A stretch of 64,000 nt of DNA from Wenjunlia vitaminophila DSM 41686 (lineage in GTDB: Bacteria > Actinomycetota > Actinomycetes > Streptomycetales > Streptomycetaceae), in assembly GCF_000380165.1 (NCBI RefSeq), contig NZ_KB904635.1, forward strand, positions 146,483 to 210,482, read 5' to 3'. Below, one piece after another: positions 58,234 through 64,000 of this stretch (positions are counted from its first letter, which is position 1; the number at the start of each line of letters is the position of its first letter). The translations under genes and the position numbers were made by a program. The notes under the pieces are model-generated. The model saw only the letters and a list, made by a program, of their open reading frames with translations. It searched no databases and was not told where the DNA came from.

Positions 58234-59661
58234 TCACTCGACCCGGCGCAACGCGTCCGCGGGGCGCAGCCGCGCCGCGCGCCAGCCGCCGAACGCCCCG
58301 GCGACGAGCCCGCCGGCGACGGCCAGCGCCACGGCCAGGGCGATGGTCGTCGCGGTGAGCGGTGCGCCAAGCGCCACCTCGACGCTCTTGCTCGCGGCTT
58401 CCCTCGGGGGGCTGATGAGCATGCCGCCCCCGCCCGCGGGTTGGTTGCTGCCCATGCTCGCGGTGAGGGTCGGGGCCGCGGCGGTGACGGCCAGGGCCCC
58501 GGCGATGCCCAGGGCGATGCCGAGCAGGCCACCGAGAACCCCGTGGGCGAACGCCTCCCCGGCGATCTGGCGGATGACCCGTCCGCTGCGCCAGCCGATG
58601 GCCTTGAGGGTGCCGAACTCCCGCACCCGGCGGTTGACCGCGGAACTGGTGAGCAGGCCGGCCACGAGGAAGGCCGCGGCGAGCACGGTCACCGAGAGCC
58701 ACCTGCCGATGCTGGTGGCCAGGTCGGAGACGGTGGACAGGGAACCGGAGACCTGGTCGGCGAGGTCGGAGGAGCTGGTGACGGTGGTTCCGGCGAGTTC
58801 CTTCTCGATGGCGGCCTTGACCGTGTCCACCTGGTCGGCGTCGGTGGCCTTGACGTAGACGGCGCTGACCTTGTCCTTCATGTCCACGGCGGACAGGTCC
58901 TGGGCGCGCTCCAGGGGGACGTAGACGTTGGCCGCCGCCTCGCCGGTGTCGGCGGTGGCGATGCCGATGACCTCGAACTTGGTACCACTGATGGTGAAGG
59001 TGTCGCCGACCTCGATCTTCTCCTGGCGGGCGTACCCGCTGTCCACCACGGCGACCTTGGCGTCGGCCTGCGCGGAGGTGAAGCCCTTCCCCTTGGTGAT
59101 CTCCGAGGAGCTCATCGGGCCGACGGTCACGTCGCTGGTGTCCACCCCGAACAGGGAGTAGCCGTCCACCTCGACCTCGGAGGTCCCGGAGCCGGGCCTG
59201 CCCTGGATCATGGGGCCGCCGGGGCCCTGCTGGGACGGCCCCTCCCCGGGATCGAGCGCGAACTTGCCGTTGAGCTTGTCCACGTGCAGGTCGAGTCCGC
59301 CGACGGCGGCGGCCACCCCGTCCCTGCCGGCGACCGTCCGCACCGCGGACTCGTCCATGGACCCGAGGCCACCCGTGGGCCTGACGAACTCTTTGCTCTG
59401 GGTCTTCTCGCCCTCGCCCTTCTGCTCGAACCGGAACGCCGGTGGCTCGGGCCGGTCGTTCTCCTGGCCCTCCTTCTTCACGGCGAGGTCGGTGCCCACC
59501 CCGTACAGGGACTTCAGGACCTCGTCCTGGGCGTCCCGCATGCCGGTGGCAACCGAGGACACGGTGATGACCAGGGCGATCCCGACGGCGAGCCCGGAGG
59601 CGACCAGCAACGCGGCCCGTCTGCGCCGGCGCAGCTCGCGCCGGAGGTAGATGAGGAACAT
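58234..59661 (-). CDS. FtsX-like ABC transporter permease
   Basis: A 475-residue permease of the MacB type: a cytoplasmic basic start and first helix (LLVASGLAVGIALVITVSSVATG, about 19-41), a large extracytoplasmic domain (about 45-330, MacB_PCD), then three helices of the FtsX domain (LSVTVLAAAFLVAGLLTSSAV; FAHGVLGGLLGIALGIAGALAVTA; IALAVALAVAGGLVAGAFGGW) with the conserved FGTLKAIGWRSGRVIRQIAGEA. The ATG at 59661 begins the conserved MFLIYLRREL. It lies upstream of its ATPase. Confidence 0.92.
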   Translation of the reverse strand: MFLIYLRRELRRRRRAALLVASGLAVGIALVITVSSVATGMRDAQDEVLKSLYGVGTDLAVKKEGQENDRPEPPAFRFEQKGEGEKTQSKEFVRPTGGLGSMDESAVRTVAGRDGVAAAVGGLDLHVDKLNGKFALDPGEGPSQQGPGGPMIQGRPGSGTSEVEVDGYSLFGVDTSDVTVGPMSSSEITKGKGFTSAQADAKVAVVDSGYARQEKIEVGDTFTISGTKFEVIGIATADTGEAAANVYVPLERAQDLSAVDMKDKVSAVYVKATDADQVDTVKAAIEKELAGTTVTSSSDLADQVSGSLSTVSDLATSIGRWLSVTVLAAAFLVAGLLTSSAVNRRVREFGTLKAIGWRSGRVIRQIAGEAFAHGVLGGLLGIALGIAGALAVTAAAPTLTASMGSNQPAGGGGMLISPPREAASKSVEVALGAPLTATTIALAVALAVAGGLVAGAFGGWRAARLRPADALRRVE

Positions 59662-59769
59662 GCGCCGGAACCTAGGCAACCGATCTGGGAGGCCACTGAG
59701 CTCCGGATGAGAGGCGGATGAGAACGCCCGGTCGGCCGGGTCCACGACACCGACCGGGCGGTGGGGGTC

Positions 59770-60942
59770 TCAGCCGCGGGCGCCCAGCAGGTGGTCCATG
59801 GCGAGCTGGTCGAGGCGCTCGAACGCCATGCCGCGGCGCGCCGCCGCGGTCACGTCGAAGTCCTCGAAGGAGGACCGGTCGGCCAGCAGGTCGTCCAGGG
59901 TCTCGCCAGGGGCCAGGGTCGGGGTCGCGAGCTGGTCGAGGCGGGCGGCCCGCAGTGCCTCCCGCACCTCGGGGTCGGCGCGGAAGGCCGCCGCCCGCTC
60001 CTTGAGGATCAGGTAGTTGCGCATGCAGCCGGCGGCCGACGCCCACACCCCGTCCGTGTCCTCGGTGCGCGGCGGCTTGAAGTCGAAGTGCCGCGGCCCG
60101 GCCCAGTTCGCCGATTCCAGCAGGTCAACGAGCCAGAACGCCTGCCGCACGTCACCGGCGCCGAACCGCAGGTCCTGGTCGTACTTGATCCCGGACTGGC
60201 CGTTGAGGTCGATGTGGAACAGCTTGCCCGACCACAGCGCCTGGGCGACGCCGTGCGGGAAGTTCAGACCGGCCATCTGCTCGTGACCGACCTCCGGGTT
60301 GACGCCGACGAGTTCGGGGTGTTCCAGCCGGTCGATGAAGGCCAGGGCGTGGCCCACGGTCGGCAGCAGGATGTCGCCGCGCGGCTCGTTGGGCTTGGGT
60401 TCCACGGCGAACCGCAGGTCGTAGCCCTGGTCGAGGACGTACTGCCCGAGCAGGTCGAAGGCCTCCTTGAGCCGGTCGAGGGCGGCCCGCACGTCCTTGG
60501 CCGCGCCGGACTCCGCGCCCTCCCGACCGCCCCAGGCGACGAAGGTCCTGGCGCCCAGGTCCACGGCGAGGTCGATGTTCCGCAGGGTCTTGCGCAGGGC
60601 GTAGCGGCGCACGTCACGGTCGTTGGCGGTGAACGCGCCGTCCTTGAACACCGGGTGGGTGAACAGGTTGGTGGTGACCATGGGCACCTTCATCCCGGTG
60701 GCGTCGAGTGCCTGCCGGAACCGCTTGACGTGCGTGGCCCGCTCGGCGTCCGAGGAGCCGAACGGGACCAGGTCGTCGTCGTGGAACGTCACCCCGTAGG
60801 CGCCGAGTTCGGCGAGACGGCGGACCGTCTCGGTCGGGTCGAGCGGAGCGCGGGTGGCGTCGCCGAACGGGTCGCGGCCCTGCCAGCCGACCGTCCACAG
60901 GCCGAAGGTGAAGTGATCGTCCGGGGTCGGCTGGAAGTTCAT
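59770..60942 (-). CDS. xylA: Xylose isomerase
   Basis: A 390-residue class I xylose isomerase, of typical length for actinomycetes. It converts D-xylose to D-xylulose. Metal and substrate sites are visible: [29 protein letters not shown] with the catalytic His, [60 protein letters not shown] and [17 protein letters not shown] lies 7 nt before the ATG. It is divergent from xylB, with 110 nt between them. Confidence 0.97.
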   Translation of the reverse strand: MNFQPTPDDHFTFGLWTVGWQGRDPFGDATRAPLDPTETVRRLAELGAYGVTFHDDDLVPFGSSDAERATHVKRFRQALDATGMKVPMVTTNLFTHPVFKDGAFTANDRDVRRYALRKTLRNIDLAVDLGARTFVAWGGREGAESGAAKDVRAALDRLKEAFDLLGQYVLDQGYDLRFAVEPKPNEPRGDILLPTVGHALAFIDRLEHPELVGVNPEVGHEQMAGLNFPHGVAQALWSGKLFHIDLNGQSGIKYDQDLRFGAGDVRQAFWLVDLLESANWAGPRHFDFKPPRTEDTDGVWASAAGCMRNYLILKERAAAFRADPEVREALRAARLDQLATPTLAPGETLDDLLADRSSFEDFDVTAAARRGMAFERLDQLAMDHLLGARG

Positions 60943-61052
60943 GTGGCCACTCCTATTCGTCAGGGCGCCGAACAAATTAGTATGCGGGCGCACACCGGAC
61001 AAGGGGCCACGCGAACACGCGGACGCCGGACGCCAGACCCGAGGAGCACCGC
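60943..61052. promoter_or_regulatory. xylA/xylB divergent control region
   Basis: The only A/T-rich island is AACAAATTAGTATG (60971-60984), reading CATACTAATTTGTT towards xylA. It is the likely site of the xylA -10 and of XylR binding. GAGGAG before xylB marks its ribosome binding site. Confidence 0.5.
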
Positions 61053-62525
61053 ATGGGCACACGACCACTCGTCATCGGCGTGGACAGCTCGACGCAGTCG
61101 GCCACCGCGCTGGTCGTCGCCGCGGACACCGGCGAGGTACTGGCCCGGGGGCAGGCCCCGCACCGGGTGAGCACCGGCAAGGCCCGGGAGAGCGACCCCG
61201 ACCAGTGGTGGGACGCGATGTGCCAGGCGCTGCGGGAGACCGGGCTCGCCCACCGCGCCGCGGCGGTGTCCGTGGCCGGTCAGCAGCACGGCCTGGTCAC
61301 CCTGGACCGCCAGCGGCGACCGGTGCGGCCCGCGCTGCTGTGGAACGACGTGCGCTCTGCCGTCGAAGCCGCCGCCCTGGTCACCGCGCTGGGCGGCCCC
61401 GCGGCCAGCGCGGAACGGGTGGGCAGCGTCCTCACGGCCAGTTTCACCGCCCCCAAGTGGGCGTGGCTGCGCAGGCACGAGCCGGCCGCGGCCGACGCCA
61501 CCGCGGCCGTCCGGCTGCCCCACGACTACCTGACCGGGCGACTCACCGGGGAGCCGGACGGTGGCACCACCGACCGCGGCGACGTCTCGGGCACCGGCTG
61601 GTGGTCCACGGCCCGGGAGGAGTACGACACCGGGGTGCTGGACACCCTCCAGATGGACTCGTCGCTGCTCCCCAGGGTGCTGGCCCCGGGCGAGGCCGCG
61701 GGCACGGTCCGGGCCGCCGACGGCCTGCCGCTGGCCGCCGGGACGCTGGTGGCCAGCGGCACCGGCGACAACATGGCCGCCGCACTGGGTCTCGGGTTGC
61801 TGCCCGGCCAGCCGGCGCTGAGCCTGGGCACCTCGGGGACGGTCTACACCGTCTCCGCCCGGCGCCCCGCCGACCCCACCGGTGTCGTCGCCGGGTTCGC
61901 CGCCGCACACGGTGGCTGGCTCCCGTTGGCCTGCACCCTGAACTGCACCCTCGCGGTGGACCGGGTCGCCGCCCTGCTCGGGAGGGACCGTGAGGCGGTG
62001 GAACCCGGCGGCGACGTCGTGCTGCTGCCGTTCCTCGACGGCGAACGCACCCCCAACCTGCCCGGCGCTTCCGGTGTGCTGACCGGGCTCCGTCAGGACA
62101 CCACCCCGGGGCAGATCCTCCAGGCCGCCTACGACGGGGCGGCGTTCGCCCTGCTCACCGCGCTCGACGAGGTGCTCGCCGCGGGCGGCGGCGCGGCGTC
62201 CGACGCACCGGTGCTGCTGATCGGCGGGGGCGCCCGCGGCGTCGCCTGGCGGGAGACGGTGCGCCGGCTCTCCGGCCGCCCGGTCCGGGTCCCGGTCACC
62301 GGGGACCTGGTCGCGCTGGGCGCCGCGGCGCAGGCCGCCGCGCTGCTCACCGGGGAGGACCCGGCGGCCGTGGCCCGCCGCTGGGGCACCGACCGCGGCC
62401 CGGACCACGCCCCGGTGCCACGGGACCAGCGGACCCTGGAACGGCTCACCGACACCCTGCGGGCGGCCGGTCCCCTGCTCACCGGCGCCCGGCCGGCCCC
62501 CTCCAACGGTTGCGAGGAGTCTTGA
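61053..62525 (+). CDS. xylB: Xylulokinase
   Basis: A 490-residue FGGY-family kinase that phosphorylates D-xylulose for the pentose phosphate pathway. The phosphate-1 motif [15 protein letters not shown], the [13 protein letters not shown] and [11 protein letters not shown] stretches, the [16 protein letters not shown] region with the catalytic Asp, and the C-terminal [11 protein letters not shown] adenosine loop are present. The ATG follows GAGGAGCACCGC. Its stop overlaps the start of xylR (TTGA), so both are co-translated. Confidence 0.95.
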   Translation: MGTRPLVIGVDSSTQSATALVVAADTGEVLARGQAPHRVSTGKARESDPDQWWDAMCQALRETGLAHRAAAVSVAGQQHGLVTLDRQRRPVRPALLWNDVRSAVEAAALVTALGGPAASAERVGSVLTASFTAPKWAWLRRHEPAAADATAAVRLPHDYLTGRLTGEPDGGTTDRGDVSGTGWWSTAREEYDTGVLDTLQMDSSLLPRVLAPGEAAGTVRAADGLPLAAGTLVASGTGDNMAAALGLGLLPGQPALSLGTSGTVYTVSARRPADPTGVVAGFAAAHGGWLPLACTLNCTLAVDRVAALLGRDREAVEPGGDVVLLPFLDGERTPNLPGASGVLTGLRQDTTPGQILQAAYDGAAFALLTALDEVLAAGGGAASDAPVLLIGGGARGVAWRETVRRLSGRPVRVPVTGDLVALGAAAQAAALLTGEDPAAVARRWGTDRGPDHAPVPRDQRTLERLTDTLRAAGPLLTGARPAPSNGCEES

Positions 62526-63787
62526 CCGGGCCCGCGAACCAGGCGGCGGTCCGCCGCCGCAACCTGTCCCTGGTCCTGCGCACCGTGGCCGCCCGCGGGC
62601 AGATCTCCCGAGCCGCGGTGGCCACCGAGGTCAAGTTGACCAAGGCGACCGTCTCCACCCTGGTGGAAGAGCTCCTCACCGCCGGGCTGCTCGTCGAACT
62701 CGGTGTCACCAGGCCCGGTACGGTGGGCCGCCCGGGGCTGGCACTCGGCCTCAACGACCACGGGCTGGCCGGGCTCGGGGCCGAGGTCGGCGTGGACCAC
62801 CTCGCGGCGTGCGCCGTGGACCTGCGCGGGCAGACCAGGGCCAGGGTCGAGATCGACTCCCGCAACCGCGGGCGCGCCCCGGAACAGGTAATGACCGACC
62901 TGGCGGCCCTGGTACGCGCCACCGAGGCCGAGGTCCGGGCGGCCGGACTGACCCCCGCAGGACTCACCGTCGCCGTGCCGGGGCTGGTCGCCCCCGACCA
63001 CGGCACCGTGGAGCGCGTCCCCAACCTCGGCTGGTTCTGCGTCTCCGCCGCCGACCTGCTGCGGCGGGCGCTCCTCACGCCGGGAACACCGGCAGCAGAG
63101 GGGGCCGCCCCCACCGAGGGGACCCCGCCCGGCTCAGCCGCGGAACTCCCCATCCGGATGGAGAACGAGGCCAACCTGGGGGCGCTCGCCGAGCTGTGGC
63201 TCGGTGGTCACCCGAGCCTCGGCGACTTCGTGCACGTCTCCGCGGAGATCGGCGTCGGCTCGGCCCTGGTGATCGGCGGGCAGCTCTTCCGGGGCGCCCG
63301 CGGCTTCGCCGGCGAACTGGGGCACGTTCCAGTGCACCCCGAAGGACCCCCCTGCTCCTGCGGGGCACGCGGCTGCCTCGAGCGGTACGCCGGCGAAGAG
63401 GCGGTGCTCCGTGCCGCCGGCATCGACCCGGCCCGGGCGGCCATCGACCACCCAGGCCCCGCCGGCCGGATGCGCCTCCTCGCCAAACTCGCCGAGGACG
63501 GGGACCCCCGCGTTCAACGGGCACTGAACGGGGCCGGCTCCGCCCTGGGGATAGCCCTGTCCGGGGCGGTCAACCTGCTCGACCCGCAGAGCGTCGTCCT
63601 CGGCGGGGCACTGGCGGACCTGGCGCCATGGCTGCTGCCGGCCCTTGACCGGGAACTCCACCTCCGGGTCACCGACCGGCAGTGGCGCCCGGAGTGCCTC
63701 GCCGTGTCCTCCCTCGGCCGCAACGGCCCCCTCCTCGGCGCCGCCCACAGCGTCATCCACGCCGTCCTCGACGACCCCCCGGTGTAA
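62522..63787 (+). CDS. xylR: ROK family xylose repressor
   Basis: A 421-residue ROK repressor. The N-terminal winged helix is AAVRRRNLSLVLRTVAARGQISRAAVATEVKLTKATVSTLVEELLTAGLLVELG (about 5-60). The ROK domain has the zinc motif GELGHVPVHPEGPPCSCGARGCLERYAGEEAVL. It should bind the xylA/xylB region and release it with xylose. The TTG at 62522 overlaps the xylB stop and has GAGGAG 3 nt upstream; a TTG at 62510 in the same frame is less likely. Confidence 0.93.
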   Translation: MTGPANQAAVRRRNLSLVLRTVAARGQISRAAVATEVKLTKATVSTLVEELLTAGLLVELGVTRPGTVGRPGLALGLNDHGLAGLGAEVGVDHLAACAVDLRGQTRARVEIDSRNRGRAPEQVMTDLAALVRATEAEVRAAGLTPAGLTVAVPGLVAPDHGTVERVPNLGWFCVSAADLLRRALLTPGTPAAEGAAPTEGTPPGSAAELPIRMENEANLGALAELWLGGHPSLGDFVHVSAEIGVGSALVIGGQLFRGARGFAGELGHVPVHPEGPPCSCGARGCLERYAGEEAVLRAAGIDPARAAIDHPGPAGRMRLLAKLAEDGDPRVQRALNGAGSALGIALSGAVNLLDPQSVVLGGALADLAPWLLPALDRELHLRVTDRQWRPECLAVSSLGRNGPLLGAAHSVIHAVLDDPPV

Positions 63788-63803
63788 GGCACAGTGTCGC
63801 CCG

Positions 63804-63839
63804 CCCCGGCCCCGGCCCCGGCCCCGGCCCCGGCCCCGG
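63804..63839. repeat. Six tandem CCCCGG hexamers downstream of xylR
   Basis: The hexamer CCCCGG repeats without error. It lies 17 nt after the xylR stop and could slip in copy number; no gene depends on it visibly. Confidence 0.95.
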
Positions 63840-63913
63840 CGAACCATGAGCCAGCCCCAGCGTCGTGCACCCCCGCCCCGGCGAACCGTGAGCGAGCCGC
63901 AGCGTCGTGCACC
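63839..63913. repeat. Two copies of a 33-bp direct repeat with 42-bp period
   Basis: Copies at 63839-63871 and 63881-63913 share GCGAACCRTGAGC, then a near-identical block ending CAGCGTCGTGCACC, with three differences. A third, weaker copy (GTGAGCGAGCCAAAGG) lies at about 63936-63951. The rest up to 64000 holds no supported gene. Confidence 0.85.
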
Positions 63914-64000
63914 TTCACCCAGACGACGCGGGGACGTGAGCGAGCCAAAGGCCGCTGCCCCTGCCAAGAGACGAAGCCAGCGACCGAGGAACGAGGGAGC

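Noticed and set aside
56575..59721. Very long plus-strand open frame (over 1000 codons) across three minus-strand genes
   Set aside because: It is antisense to the HNH, ABC ATPase and permease genes, has no family signature, and such frames arise from high GC at third positions.

Overview
The window is very GC-rich, with gene starts of the ATG/GTG/TTG type, purine-rich ribosome binding sites and only a handful of TTA codons. Gene content and order (mycothiol S-conjugate amidase next to a DUF4307 protein and greA, then ilvA, a cystathionine gamma-synthase and msrA; GTP-dependent PEP carboxykinase near an alaA-like transaminase; Tad pilus locus; DasR-type chitinase promoter; DUF5753/DUF397 pairs) point to a filamentous actinomycete, most like Streptomycetaceae. 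The Phe-type (class Ic) ribonucleotide reductase beta subunit differs from the usual Streptomyces one, so a deep or atypical branch is likely. This is inference from gene content; no search was run.

Layout. 1-4634 (minus): Tad/Flp pilus locus, including an unusual CpaE-TadE fusion. 4808-12127: D-amino-acid catabolism island, with gntP, ridA, an iclR-type regulator and a sugar kinase facing a PLP-dependent D-amino-acid lyase and a D-aminoacylase across overlapping divergent promoters. 12209-18346: alaA-like transaminase, a small conserved protein, pckG, a TrhA-type membrane protein and a TetR regulator. 18388-27563: a YyaL-type thioredoxin-fold protein, then the most novel stretch of the window. 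That stretch holds a secreted 69-residue peptide made of NGNGWDS repeats, a 2-oxoglutarate/Fe(II) oxygenase-like protein, a TrmB/LuxR regulator, a small protein and a membrane-anchored NB-ARC/TPR protein. 27723-37345: conserved core genes (mca, DUF4307, greA, ABC exporter, ilvA, MarR, sigma-like factor, metB, msrA). 37467-42680: a slipped NUDIX pseudogene, tyrosine phosphatase, XRE-TPR regulator, HATPase protein with a TTA codon, LysE-type exporter and a methyltransferase. 43007-48661: mntH, then class Ic nrdAB under both an adenosylcobalamin riboswitch and paired NrdR boxes. 48786-52615: chitinase with DasR-like repeats and an unassigned carbohydrate-enzyme-like protein. 52792-54320: decaying DUF5753/DUF397 modules and a deletion junction. 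54494-59661: SigE-family sigma factor with its membrane partner, SMI1/KNR4 protein, a phosphorothioate-type HNH restriction enzyme and a MacB-type ABC system. 59770-63787: xylose catabolism (xylA diverging from xylB-xylR). Short tandem repeats end the window.

Several modules look environmentally controlled: vitamin B12 and dNTP status for nrdAB, N-acetylglucosamine metabolism for the chitinase, D-amino acids through IclR, xylose through a ROK repressor. TTA codons suggest possible bldA-type control of the Tad locus, gntP and the HATPase gene.
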